NCBI GenBank assembly: GCA_003518365.1
Contig: DOYU01000019.1
Coordinates: 43,433-107,432, forward strand
Reading direction: 5' to 3'
DNA length: 64,000 bases
From: Candidatus Magasanikiibacteriota bacterium
GTDB lineage: Bacteria > Patescibacteriota > Patescibacteriia > Magasanikbacterales > UBA922
The position numbers were made by a program, and so were the translations under genes. How positions within the stretch are numbered: position 1 is the first letter of the stretch; each line of letters begins with the position of its first letter. The notes beneath the pieces were generated by a model. That model saw only the letters and a list, made by a program, of their open reading frames with translations. It was not told where the DNA came from and searched no databases. Of this stretch, positions 1 to 7,301 are shown piece after piece.

Positions 1-3
1 GTC

Positions 4-168
4 CTATTTCCCCTCCTCTACAATTTCTGCTTCAAGATGCTCTTCCTCCATCTTCGTCACTTCTAGCGTAATGCCACACATCTGACATTCTACGACATGT
101 CCAACAGCAAGATCAGGATATGAAGAAAGGTCGACATCGTTTTTGCATTCAATACAGGTAAGCATCAT
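4..168 (-). CDS. LysW-like amino-group carrier protein (54 aa)
   Basis: The reverse strand encodes 54 residues beginning MLTCIEC after an ATG ATG pair. Two CxxC knuckles (CIEC near residue 4 and CQMC near residue 28) form a zinc ribbon, followed by an acidic tail. Size, knuckle spacing and acidic tail match the LysW family, which carries the growing amino acid during lysine/arginine synthesis. The canonical LysW end is EDWGE with a terminal glutamate; this one ends IVEEGK, so the attachment residue is not conserved. No LysX/LysZ partners are visible. It could be a general zinc-ribbon protein. It diverges from the PLP gene with only 23 bases between. Confidence 0.6.
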   Translation of the reverse strand: MMLTCIECKNDVDLSSYPDLAVGHVVECQMCGITLEVTKMEEEHLEAEIVEEGK

Positions 169-191
169 ACAATAGTTGCGTTAAGAGCTCA

Positions 192-1154
192 ATGAATGAT
201 AGGATAGCAGATGTTCAACGATTTGGCAACATAGCATATTTCCCCATGAAGACGCCACAGCAATCAAATCCAAACCTTGCAAAGGCACTCGGCACACCGA
301 GCGTATTTTTGAAACGCGAAGACGAGCATCCATACGGATCACACAAAGGACGTTCTATCCCTCACATGATGAAAACGTATGTGAAGCGTGATGGAATTCG
401 TGATTTTGTCATTTCAAGCTCTGGCAATGCGGCACTTGCTGCCATCCGCATGGCAGTAAAGCATAATCAGAATAATCCTGAAAAACAAATTACATTGCGA
501 GTGTTTGTAGGAAATAATATCGATGAAAAAAAATTGCAAAAACTGCATTTTGAAATCAGTACTCAGACATCTGACATCAGTATTGAACAAGTTGAAAGAC
601 CAAAGCAAGAAGCATTCAAACTTGATAAAGAAGGAACCGCGAAATCGCTCCGACAATCCACCGATGACCTCGCACTTGAAGGATATCACGAACTTGCGTA
701 TGAACTCATGAAAATTCCAGATCTCAAAGCAGTCTTCATTCCTACTTCTTCTGGAACCACAGCTCAAGCTCTTGCAGAAGTATTTGCAAAAGAACAACCG
801 TTCACACAAGTTCATATCGTACAAACAACAGCGTGTCACCCACTTGCTGAAGCCCTGGGTGCCACGTCTCTCCCCCTTACCAAGGGGGAGAACAAGAGGG
901 GGTCTATCGCCGGAGCGATCGTCGACAACGTCGCTCTTCGCAAATCAGCAGTTGTTGAAAGTATTACAAAAACACATGGCAACGGATGGATCGTGACAGA
1001 CGAAGACATCACCTCCGCACAACAAATAACACAACAAACAACGGGCATTTCTATTTCACCAAATAGTGCACTCGCTGTTGCAGGATTGAAAAAGGCAATT
1101 GATACGGGAACAACGTTTGAAGGTGCTGTTGCATGTGTGATTACAGGTGCATAA
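192..1154 (+). CDS. PLP-dependent fold-type II enzyme, threonine synthase-like
   Basis: A 320-residue protein of the tryptophan-synthase-beta/threonine-synthase fold. The Schiff-base lysine is in SHKGR (about residue 52), the PLP-contacting SSGNAA loop follows near residue 76, and a glycine-rich phosphate loop SSGTTAQ lies near residue 187. Such enzymes catalyse beta- or gamma-replacement or elimination on amino acids; the substrate cannot be told from sequence. It is shorter than classical threonine synthase and lacks its N-terminal extension. Residues about 227-238 are encoded by a palindromic repeat element (870-905). No upstream or downstream pathway genes are nearby except the divergent LysW-like carrier. 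Confidence 0.8.
   Translation: MNDRIADVQRFGNIAYFPMKTPQQSNPNLAKALGTPSVFLKREDEHPYGSHKGRSIPHMMKTYVKRDGIRDFVISSSGNAALAAIRMAVKHNQNNPEKQITLRVFVGNNIDEKKLQKLHFEISTQTSDISIEQVERPKQEAFKLDKEGTAKSLRQSTDDLALEGYHELAYELMKIPDLKAVFIPTSSGTTAQALAEVFAKEQPFTQVHIVQTTACHPLAEALGATSLPLTKGENKRGSIAGAIVDNVALRKSAVVESITKTHGNGWIVTDEDITSAQQITQQTTGISISPNSALAVAGLKKAIDTGTTFEGAVACVITGA
870..905 (+). repeat. Palindromic repeat inside the PLP gene
   Basis: A perfect 9-bp inverted repeat (CTCCCCCTT, ACC loop, AAGGGGGAG) followed by a tail AACAAGAGGGGGTCT. The same layout recurs at 39116-39147 and 63759-63791. Here it is in frame and adds residues SLPLTKGENKRGS to the enzyme. Confidence 0.75.
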
Positions 1155-1157
1155 CTT
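1129..1157 (+). promoter_or_regulatory. Candidate promoter of the structured RNA at 1161
   Basis: TTGCAT, 17-base spacer, TAACTT, lying across the end of the PLP gene. The expected transcription start, around 1163, is near the first base of the terminal helix. Weak match to consensus. Confidence 0.35.
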
Positions 1158-1160
1158 ACA

Positions 1161-1459
1161 ATATACTTTGGGTGAGTCAAAAAGGAGGTTCACGTGAATC
1201 AGGTACATACGTGCCCGAAACATCGTGGCACTCTGGTAACTCCGACAGATACAACATGTCACAATCATGCTGGATCACTTCAGCAACGATTCCATAACAT
1301 GCACTGTCGTCACCTACATTGCCCATACGCGCTGAAAAGCGCGGAAAGGCACATAGACGTCCCCACGCACGAGCCAAGAAATTGGCTGGAGCGTGTGCTC
1401 AAATTTCTGAGCAGCTAAACAACGGGTTTCGTTCATCGAAGCCCTCACCCAAAGTATAT
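1161..1459 (+). ncRNA. Candidate structured RNA, about 300 nt, unknown family
   Basis: Bases 1161-1176 and 1444-1459 are perfect 16-bp reverse complements closing the whole segment. Inside lie, in order: GTGCC/GGCAC (1211-1231), GCTG/CAGC (1269-1284), a CGCGCT-GAAA-AGCGCG hairpin (1328-1343) inside a TGCC/GGCA stem, an AGCCAA-GAAA-TTGGCT hairpin (1372-1387) inside a CACGC/GCGTG stem, TGCTCA/TGAGCA (1396-1413), and an 8-bp GGGTTTCG/CGAAGCCC hairpin (1424-1444). GNRA tetraloops fit the + strand. A terminator follows. RNase P P4 signatures, the SRP domain IV loop and tmRNA ends were not found. A 74-codon GTG ORF (1194-1418) with AAGGAGG upstream overlaps it; the helices explain the sequence better, but a peptide cannot be excluded. 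Confidence 0.7.
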
Positions 1460-1465
1460 GGTAAA

Positions 1466-1497
1466 AAACGTTCGAGACATCTCGAGCGTTTTTTTTA
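1466..1497 (+). terminator. Intrinsic terminator, bidirectional
   Basis: Stem ACGTTCGAGA/TCTCGAGCGT with one G-U pair, then eight T residues on the + strand and six on the - strand. It can end the RNA at 1161-1459 and the minus-strand GT2 gene. Confidence 0.85.
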
Positions 1498-1538
1498 TTT
1501 CCTAGTTTCAGGTTCCCAGCTACCAGTCCCAAATTATT

Positions 1539-2687
1539 TCACCACCAAATCAATCCCCTCACTACAATCCAATAATAGACTTCCATCACAGGATTTCCAA
1601 CATACAAGACCAATGGATGTTCTGTTTCTTTTTCTTGAAAAAATATTCCCCGAGCAACGTTATGCAAAAATTCCCTATCAGTAATTTTTCTTGTTTTCTG
1701 AATCTTCAATCGCTTGTTCCACCACAGTTGCCAATGTTCTTTTTTACACCAATACTGATACACCTTTTTCTTTTCACCAGCCCACCCACCTTTTATCGCA
1801 AAGAGCCAGAGACCGAGCTCCAGTAGGACAAGGATAGGAAGTAAAAGCAGTAATGTAGGAATGCGATAATATAACAAAAGCAATGCATACCTATTTCTCT
1901 CCATCCAAAAATATTTTGATATGCTTTTACTAAATTGATATTTGTGAAAAAATTCTGCATCCTTTATCAGCACAGTTCTGTACTGTTGCATTTTTAATCG
2001 TAATGAATAGTCTGTATCTTCGTGATAGAGAAAATAATCTTCATCCCATAACCCGTATTCTTTTAGCAAATCCGTTCTGAGCATCGTACCAGCGCCACTA
2101 AGATATCCAACGTCAGCAACGGCAGGAACATCTACGGTTTCTTTTTTCCAGCGGTAGTAATTGCCATATCCAAAGCCGAGGTAATGAAACGCATTTCCAG
2201 CAGTATTTACCAAATCCGTCTCAGGATGGAGTAAAATCATTGGCTGGCTAGCACCAATTTTTTTATCAGCTTCCATTGCATCAACCATTTTTTCAATACA
2301 ATTCTCTCCGAGGTATGCATCACCGTTGTGCAGGAACACATAGTCATATCCATTGTCTATCGCCCACTGCATACCCAGATTATTTCCACCAGAAAATCCC
2401 AAATTTTCTTTTTGTGGGAGGAATGTTGTATGAGGCAACTTGTCCGCGTGTTTTGCCAACGTTTCTTCAATGTACGGCACCGCAGATACATGCTCTGGTC
2501 GATGCGTATTGTATACGAGCAAAAATTCAATAGCATTTTTTGGATATGTTTGCGAGACAACACCAGCAATAGCATCTTCGAGATACTGCTGAGGCTCCTG
2601 ATCCCAGAGGAGATACATGATGACGACTTTATTCCGAGCAGAACGAAGCAGCGGCGAGGAATCTGTTGTATGCGTATCGTTCATCAT
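1539..2687 (-). CDS. Family 2 glycosyltransferase with C-terminal membrane segment
   Basis: 382 residues. GT-A fold N-terminus (KVVIMYLLWDQEP), a NLGFSGGNN motif near residue 95, and a nucleotide/metal motif HNGDA where family members usually have NPD or DDD. The acceptor-side ED motif appears as FLYHEDTDYSLR near residue 220. A strongly hydrophobic stretch rich in Leu (about residues 275-300) anchors the protein in the membrane. It probably adds a sugar to a lipid-linked cell-surface glycan. It is the last gene of a minus-strand run of four GT2 genes and ends before the bidirectional terminator at 1466. Donor and acceptor are unknown. Confidence 0.85.
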   Translation of the reverse strand: MMNDTHTTDSSPLLRSARNKVVIMYLLWDQEPQQYLEDAIAGVVSQTYPKNAIEFLLVYNTHRPEHVSAVPYIEETLAKHADKLPHTTFLPQKENLGFSGGNNLGMQWAIDNGYDYVFLHNGDAYLGENCIEKMVDAMEADKKIGASQPMILLHPETDLVNTAGNAFHYLGFGYGNYYRWKKETVDVPAVADVGYLSGAGTMLRTDLLKEYGLWDEDYFLYHEDTDYSLRLKMQQYRTVLIKDAEFFHKYQFSKSISKYFWMERNRYALLLLYYRIPTLLLLLPILVLLELGLWLFAIKGGWAGEKKKVYQYWCKKEHWQLWWNKRLKIQKTRKITDREFLHNVARGIFFQEKETEHPLVLYVGNPVMEVYYWIVVRGLIWW

Positions 2688-2689
2688 AG

Positions 2690-2737
2690 TTCGTATCTTC
2701 GTAAAATTTCGTAGTTCGTACTCTTGCGTACGTTCGA
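2690..2737. repeat. TTCGTA word array between two GT2 genes
   Basis: The words TTCGTA, TTCGTAG and TTCGTAC recur at short intervals through this gap. The same words appear at 30090-30140 and 51273-51380. Confidence 0.5.
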
Positions 2738-2739
2738 GG

Positions 2740-3564
2740 TTAATAATAAAATCTACTATTCCCTCGCCATTTCAAAAAATACTTGAGCCAACTCTTGATA
2801 TGCTGTCGTGCATATTTGTTTTTCAGTAAAGCATTCACAATACCAGGTACTTTTGCAGAAGCACGCTTATGCACATGAGAAAGTGAAATATCGTGCACAT
2901 AATATACTGGCCAATGTTCTTCCCACATGCGTCGACACCAATCTGAGTCTTCTGCATACATCCAAAAGCGTTCATCAAAGACACCCACAGCATCAATCGC
3001 TTGTTTTCGTACAAACATAGCTGACCCCATAATCCAATCAACTGGCTGTGTCTTATCATGATCAAAATCTTTCATCAGAAAATTGTCTGCAATTTTTTTT
3101 CCCTTTCCTTTATTTCCTAGAGACGTTCTGCTATACACAGGTTGCAAAAAAGTTGGAAATCGATAGCACGAGTATTGCAATGTCCCATCCGGATAAAAAA
3201 TCTTTGGTCCCATGATTCCCACCTTTGGGTGTGATTCCATATATGAAAAACATTTCTGCAAAAACCCTTGACCAGCGGGAAACGTAGTATCTGGATTGAG
3301 GACAAAATAATAGGTTGCGTCTACTGCTCCTATAGCTTTATTGTGAGACTTTCCAAATCCTTCATTTTTTTCCTGACGAAGTACGGTGATATTGGAAAAT
3401 TTTTCCTTTACTATAGGCTCAATATCTTCTGCAGAATGATTGTCAACGATCACCACAGCGACATCAAGCCCACTGTCTTTTGAATCAGCAAAAAGGGACG
3501 TAAGACATCGTACGATGTCTTCAGCCTCGTTTGTATTTACCATTGTGATACAAATATCGTGCAT
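2740..3564 (-). CDS. Family 2 glycosyltransferase (rhamnosyltransferase type)
   Basis: 274 residues from the ATG at 3564 (MHDICITMVN). Motifs in order: VDNHS near residue 40, NEGFGKSHNKAI, a metal-site LNPDT near residue 85, MGSAMFVRK near residue 175 and DERFWMYAEDSDWCRR near residue 195, as in rhamnosyltransferase-like GT2 enzymes. No clear membrane helix, so probably a peripheral cytoplasmic-face enzyme. An in-frame extension to 3705 exists, but its extra residues come from the palindromic repeat at 3588-3669, so the internal ATG is preferred. dTDP-rhamnose enzymes in the same cluster make rhamnose a reasonable donor (inference). Confidence 0.85.
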   Translation of the reverse strand: MHDICITMVNTNEAEDIVRCLTSLFADSKDSGLDVAVVIVDNHSAEDIEPIVKEKFSNITVLRQEKNEGFGKSHNKAIGAVDATYYFVLNPDTTFPAGQGFLQKCFSYMESHPKVGIMGPKIFYPDGTLQYSCYRFPTFLQPVYSRTSLGNKGKGKKIADNFLMKDFDHDKTQPVDWIMGSAMFVRKQAIDAVGVFDERFWMYAEDSDWCRRMWEEHWPVYYVHDISLSHVHKRASAKVPGIVNALLKNKYARQHIKSWLKYFLKWRGNSRFYY

Positions 3565-3587
3565 AGTATGATTATTCCAATCTTTAG

Positions 3588-3669
3588 TGTCATCCTGAAC
3601 TTGATTCAGGATCTGTACCACTTCAGACGTCCTCAATATGAAAGATTCTGAATCAAGTTCAGAATGACA
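3588..3669. repeat. 82-bp imperfect palindrome (TGTCATCCTGAAC type)
   Basis: Arms of 27 bases beginning TGTCATCCTGAACTTG and ending CAGAATGACA pair with two mismatches across a 28-base loop. Arms of this sequence type are a widely spread REP-like palindrome in many bacteria (family knowledge). It lies between two GT2 genes and would add repeat-derived residues if translation began upstream. Confidence 0.8.
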
Positions 3670-3677
3670 ATTTTCTT

Positions 3678-4772
3678 TCAAAACCAACGTCTCAACCCTT
3701 TCCAATACATTTTTCTACTCTTTACAATAGCCTTTCTCGCTCGTCGTGTATATCCCACATGTTTCAATATTTCAAACCAACCAAGGAAAATCGTGCGCGG
3801 ATCAGTAAACAAAATAAATCCAAATTTCTTTGCTTCGTACCAAAAAATGAATGGAAGATCACGCAACACATTTTGCCAGTATTCATTTTTATACAGTGTC
3901 CGCAAATGATTTTTATATGAATGAAATCTGATATACGGTGATTGTCGACGCTTATTTTTTATTGCGGCAACATCGGTATGTTTTTTTGGTGCCGCACCGG
4001 TACGATCATGATACGCTACACTTTTCAGCAAGACATATGAGGTAAAGCCAGCATTACGCATGCGATATGCCAAATCAAGATCCTCTTTATACGAACCATA
4101 CGTAGGATCAAAAATGGCATCCTCTGGCAAGAGCAATGTATCAATCATTTTTTTCCGAAACATCGCAAGCGCACCAGACACACCAAACACTTCAACATAC
4201 GTCTTCTCATATAATCTCTGCACATCCGTACTTGCACTTGCCTCTTCCCAAGTGTATTGCGCGAGCCATTCTACGGCACGTCTATTTCTAAAGAGTCTCA
4301 CCCCAATCGCATCGATATCTCTTGTGTATCCAGCCTTTGCAGCGACGTCTCTCTCTTGTTGTTTTTTTGCTGATGCGTCTACTTGTGCGAAATCCCATCT
4401 CATGAGCCGTGGCGCAACAGACGCAACATCTTTTTGTTCATCAAGAAAAGACACCATATCCGCAAACACGGTTGGTTCGAGATACATGTCAGGATTGAGC
4501 ATGAGAAAATACGCAGCATCGGATACTCGATAGGCTTTATTATGCGCTTTTGCAAATCCTTCATTTGTGTCACTATGCAGGATGCGATAAGATCTTCCCA
4601 TTTCTTTTGCAAATCCTTCTGCAACAGAGATGACATCTCCATCAGCAGCATTATCAACAATCAGCAGTTCCCAATCTTGAAACGTCTGCTTTTTCAGAGA
4701 ATCAAATAAATATGGAAGATACTTTGCTTCTCCCTTACTATAGAGCGCGAGACTTACGGTGAGTTTATTCAT
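3678..4772 (-). CDS. Family 2 glycosyltransferase
   Basis: 364 residues starting MNKLTVSLALYSKGE; the 12-codon upstream extension is palindromic repeat sequence and was rejected. Motifs: IVDNAADG near residue 38, NEGFAKAHNKAY, LNPDMYLEP near residue 92 (metal/nucleotide site), SGALAMFRKKM near residue 190 and SYKEDLDLAYRMR near residue 220. The C-terminal third is basic and aromatic-rich, typical of an amphipathic membrane contact rather than a spanning helix. Member of the minus-strand glycan cluster; specificity unknown. Confidence 0.85.
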   Translation of the reverse strand: MNKLTVSLALYSKGEAKYLPYLFDSLKKQTFQDWELLIVDNAADGDVISVAEGFAKEMGRSYRILHSDTNEGFAKAHNKAYRVSDAAYFLMLNPDMYLEPTVFADMVSFLDEQKDVASVAPRLMRWDFAQVDASAKKQQERDVAAKAGYTRDIDAIGVRLFRNRRAVEWLAQYTWEEASASTDVQRLYEKTYVEVFGVSGALAMFRKKMIDTLLLPEDAIFDPTYGSYKEDLDLAYRMRNAGFTSYVLLKSVAYHDRTGAAPKKHTDVAAIKNKRRQSPYIRFHSYKNHLRTLYKNEYWQNVLRDLPFIFWYEAKKFGFILFTDPRTIFLGWFEILKHVGYTRRARKAIVKSRKMYWKGLRRWF

Positions 4773-4784
4773 AAGATGAATACT

Positions 4785-4850
4785 GATATTCAGATAATCC
4801 AGATCCACGGATTGATATATCTGTAAATCTGGATTATCCGTATATCCGGA
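4785..4850. repeat. Palindromic word array upstream of a GT2 gene
   Basis: GATAATCCAGAT at 4793-4804 is repeated inverted and perfectly at 4827-4838, with further partial copies (TATCCG, GATATA) around it. The layout resembles 56825-56905 but the sequence differs. Confidence 0.6.
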
Positions 4851-4854
4851 TACG

Positions 4855-5700
4855 TTATACTTTACTATGTATCCACGTTAATACAATGCCTACTGGTCGC
4901 GCAATTCTGAGCACAACAGCCTTCCAAGGGGCTTCCCACTTTGCAAAGTAGGCAATCATACTCTTGGTAAACCATTGTTGTTTTTGTACACTGGGAAATC
5001 TTTTAAATGTCTGTCCGACGTAGTCCACGCAAGAAATAATCGGTGTATAGACTACACGAAATCCCATTTTTTTTACTTCTCGACAAATATCAACATCCTC
5101 AAACCAAATAAAATATCTTGGATCAAAGATCCACCCTAGTCTATCAGCAATGCTCTTTCGTAACAAGAGAAACGATCCTCGTACAGAATCAACGTCTTGC
5201 TCCTTCTCAGGGTCAAACCCTTTGTACACATATCTATTCAACAATCCTGGAAATACATGAGAGAGCTTCAACACAATGGCAAGCTGATCAAGAAGTCCCG
5301 GAAATCTCCGCGGCAGTGCATCTTTTTGGATTGATCCGTCCTGTGCGACAAGCTTTGGACTTACGATACCAACGTCTTCATGCGATCGCATCCAGTCTAC
5401 AAGTACTTTCAAAGATCCAGGCTCAAGGCGCATGTCAGGATTGAGAAGCAAGATAAATTCCCCTGTTGCTTTTGCATGCCCAGCATTATTCGCGGCACCA
5501 AAGCCAATATTTTTTCCATTTTCTATCACAATTGCGTGTGGAAATTGTGTTCTTACTTTTTCAAGAGAACCATCTGTTGATCCATTATCTGAAATAATTT
5601 GTTCGTATGCAATGTTTACAGCAGCACGCTGAACAGACTCCATTTGTGGAAGCAATTTTTCTCCGTCATTTGTGTTTACTGTGATAATAGATACATCCAT
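4855..5700 (-). CDS. Family 2 glycosyltransferase
   Basis: 281 residues from the ATG at 5700 (MDVSIITVNTND), two bases after the stop of rfbD, so translationally coupled. Motifs: ISDNGSTDGS near residue 40, NIGFGAANNAG, LLNPDMRLEP near residue 90, RGSFLLLRKS near residue 175 and IWFEDVDICREVKK near residue 200. The C-terminus (APWKAVVLRIARPVG) is basic and hydrophobic. Coupling to RfbD supports a deoxyhexose donor, such as dTDP-rhamnose, for this or a neighbouring transferase (inference). Confidence 0.85.
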   Translation of the reverse strand: MDVSIITVNTNDGEKLLPQMESVQRAAVNIAYEQIISDNGSTDGSLEKVRTQFPHAIVIENGKNIGFGAANNAGHAKATGEFILLLNPDMRLEPGSLKVLVDWMRSHEDVGIVSPKLVAQDGSIQKDALPRRFPGLLDQLAIVLKLSHVFPGLLNRYVYKGFDPEKEQDVDSVRGSFLLLRKSIADRLGWIFDPRYFIWFEDVDICREVKKMGFRVVYTPIISCVDYVGQTFKRFPSVQKQQWFTKSMIAYFAKWEAPWKAVVLRIARPVGIVLTWIHSKV

Positions 5701-5702
5701 AC

Positions 5703-6563
5703 TTATATAGTATCGAGATATGCAAGCAATGCATCTTGCCAACGTCGCTGCACCGGTCCTTTTGTATTCAACAACATTGAATGCATTGGCGCTTTTGCAG
5801 GACGCGGAAACTGTGATGCAGGCACAGGGCTGACATCAATATCAATATTTTTTATGTCAAAAATTTCCTTTGCCCATCCATACCAACTACATCCTCCACT
5901 ATTCGCACCGTGATAGATGCCAAATGGGTATGATTCTTCCAAGACTTTCTTTGTAAACAATGCGACGTCTGGTGCATATGACGGCGAACTTATTTGATCA
6001 GTTACAACATCAAGATGATCTTTTTCTGCGGCAAGGTGGATCATCGTATCCACAAAACTTCGCTTTGAGCCTTCCCCTACTCCGGCTTTCCCAAACAATC
6101 GAGAAATACGAATAATATATGCGTCAGCTTCCGCCTTCATTACTTCTGTCTCACCAAGCAATTTTGTCTCTGCATATCTACTGAGAGGATGAGGCGCAGC
6201 ATCTTCTGCATATCCGTCAGCTTGTACACCGTCGAATACATAATCAGTAGAATAATGGACGAAAACACTTCCATGTTCTTTTGCATACAGTGCGAGTCGC
6301 CCAGGCGCAATACCATTTACTTCTGTTGCAAGATCATACACGGCAGCGTCTGTTTCTATAGTATCGACGGCGTTCACCGCCGCTGCGTTGATCACCATAT
6401 CTGGTTGTTCTTTTTCAAACAATGCATTGACTGCATGTTCATCTGTAATATCACAGTCATCTTTATCGATCTGAATCACCGTATACGTATCATCACGCTC
6501 AAAAAGAGCAGCAACTGCCTGCCCCAGAGTCCCTTTTGCACCAAAAAGAAGAAGTCGTTTCAT
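5703..6563 (-). CDS. rfbD: dTDP-4-dehydrorhamnose reductase
   Basis: 286 residues from MKRLLLFGAKGTLGQ. Short-chain reductase with the NAD(P) glycine motif GAKGTLGQ at the N-terminus, VINAAAVNAVD near residue 70, the YSTDYVFDG block near residue 110, and the catalytic YxxxK as YAETK near residue 135. It makes the last reduction to dTDP-L-rhamnose. A promoter (6572-6599) places transcription start about two bases before the ATG, so the message is probably leaderless. A longer TTG-initiated form to 6629 is possible but adds non-conserved residues. RfbB is present at 8590-9720; RfbA is not in the window. Confidence 0.9.
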   Translation of the reverse strand: MKRLLLFGAKGTLGQAVAALFERDDTYTVIQIDKDDCDITDEHAVNALFEKEQPDMVINAAAVNAVDTIETDAAVYDLATEVNGIAPGRLALYAKEHGSVFVHYSTDYVFDGVQADGYAEDAAPHPLSRYAETKLLGETEVMKAEADAYIIRISRLFGKAGVGEGSKRSFVDTMIHLAAEKDHLDVVTDQISSPSYAPDVALFTKKVLEESYPFGIYHGANSGGCSWYGWAKEIFDIKNIDIDVSPVPASQFPRPAKAPMHSMLLNTKGPVQRRWQDALLAYLDTI

Positions 6564-6571
6564 ATACCGAT

Positions 6572-6599
6572 ATCTTAGCAGAATTGAGAGAAAAATCAA
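6572..6599 (-). promoter_or_regulatory. Promoter of rfbD (leaderless)
   Basis: On the minus strand TTGATT, 16-base spacer, TAAGAT preceded by TGC (extended -10). Transcription would begin about two bases before the rfbD ATG. Confidence 0.55.
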
Positions 6600-6636
6600 G
6601 GTAAACGAAAGACGTACCACATCTTCCAATTACCTC

Positions 6637-6666
6637 CTCCGAACGTGACCGCGGTCACGTTCGGAG
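6637..6666. repeat. Perfect 30-bp palindrome after the NUDIX stop
   Basis: CTCCGAACGTGACC is followed by GC and its exact complement, giving a 13-bp stem with a CGCG loop. It sits 6 bases after the NUDIX stop, like the GC-rich hairpins after other genes of this class, but without a T run. An operator role is possible. Confidence 0.7.
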
Positions 6667-6672
6667 CATCTC

Positions 6673-7143
6673 CTATAGCTTCTTTGGATCCCACGGACGA
6701 ATCGCGTGTCCGCTATACAGACCGTCGTTGATGTAGACATCCACATGGACAAAATACCCATGAAGCACCCATGGCAGAAAGTGCTGATCGGCGGGGAGTG
6801 TGGGAATCGCGGGGATATCGTAAATCGAGAACCACTGCAATGCACCTTCTCGCCCGTTTGATGTGGGTATGCCGCTAAACTGCGTGACTCGATACATGCG
6901 AACACGACGAGTCAGACATCCATCCACAAACACGGTAAGCAGCCCGACATCTTCCGTTTCAAGTGCAGTGAGCCCAGTCTCTTCAAAGAGCTCAGCTAGT
7001 GCGCATTCGAGGAACGTCTGTCCGTCCTTCAACTTTCCACCAGGTCCATTCCACTTTCTATAATGGGGTGCATACGGCTGCGCCCCTTGTATCATCAGGA
7101 CTTTCCCATCCCTGATCGGATACACGAGCACTGCGTCAATCAT
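6673..7143 (-). CDS. NUDIX hydrolase (MTH1-like, degenerate box)
   Basis: 156 residues, ATG preceded by GGAGGTGCACG, a strong SD. NUDIX hydrolases cleave nucleoside diphosphates linked to another group, often oxidised nucleotides. The box reads GKLKDGQTFLECALAELFEE: the first Glu is Gln and the Arg of REXXEE is Ala, while the metal-binding EE pair is kept. The PGGKLKDG start resembles 8-oxo-dGTP hydrolases. The region is visibly GC-richer than the flanking glycan genes, and a perfect palindrome follows the stop. Activity may be reduced or altered by the box changes. Confidence 0.75.
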   Translation of the reverse strand: MIDAVLVYPIRDGKVLMIQGAQPYAPHYRKWNGPGGKLKDGQTFLECALAELFEETGLTALETEDVGLLTVFVDGCLTRRVRMYRVTQFSGIPTSNGREGALQWFSIYDIPAIPTLPADQHFLPWVLHGYFVHVDVYINDGLYSGHAIRPWDPKKL

Positions 7144-7204
7144 CGTGCACCTCCACTGTAGAAGCTATATCGTATCCTTATACAAAAACCTCCTTTTGTC
7201 AAAC

Positions 7205-7275
7205 AAAAAAGCACCACATGTGATGCACTTTTGAAATGTGCCGGCGACTCTCTCGTGAGAAAGAGTCGCCAGCAC
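7205..7275 (-). terminator. GC-rich hairpin plus terminator after the 7302-8027 gene
   Basis: Reading leftward from the gene: a GGCGACTCT/AGAGTCGCC stem extended by GTGC/GCAC (7238-7275), then a GCATCA/TGGTGC hairpin (7211-7226) followed by TTTTTT. A further CCTGAGG/CCTCAGG pair overlaps the stop codon. Confidence 0.75.
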
Positions 7276-7301
7276 GCACCTGAGGGTCTCCTTACCTGAC
7301 C

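Noticed and set aside
1194..1418. 74-codon GTG ORF with AAGGAGG upstream and several Cys/His pairs
   Set aside because: It lies wholly inside perfectly paired helices with GAAA loops and a 16-bp closing stem, which explain the sequence better; kept only as an alternative in the RNA entry.
3565..3705. 47-residue N-terminal extension of the GT2 at 2740
   Set aside because: The extra residues are translated from the TGTCATCCTGAAC palindrome; the conserved domain starts at the internal ATG.
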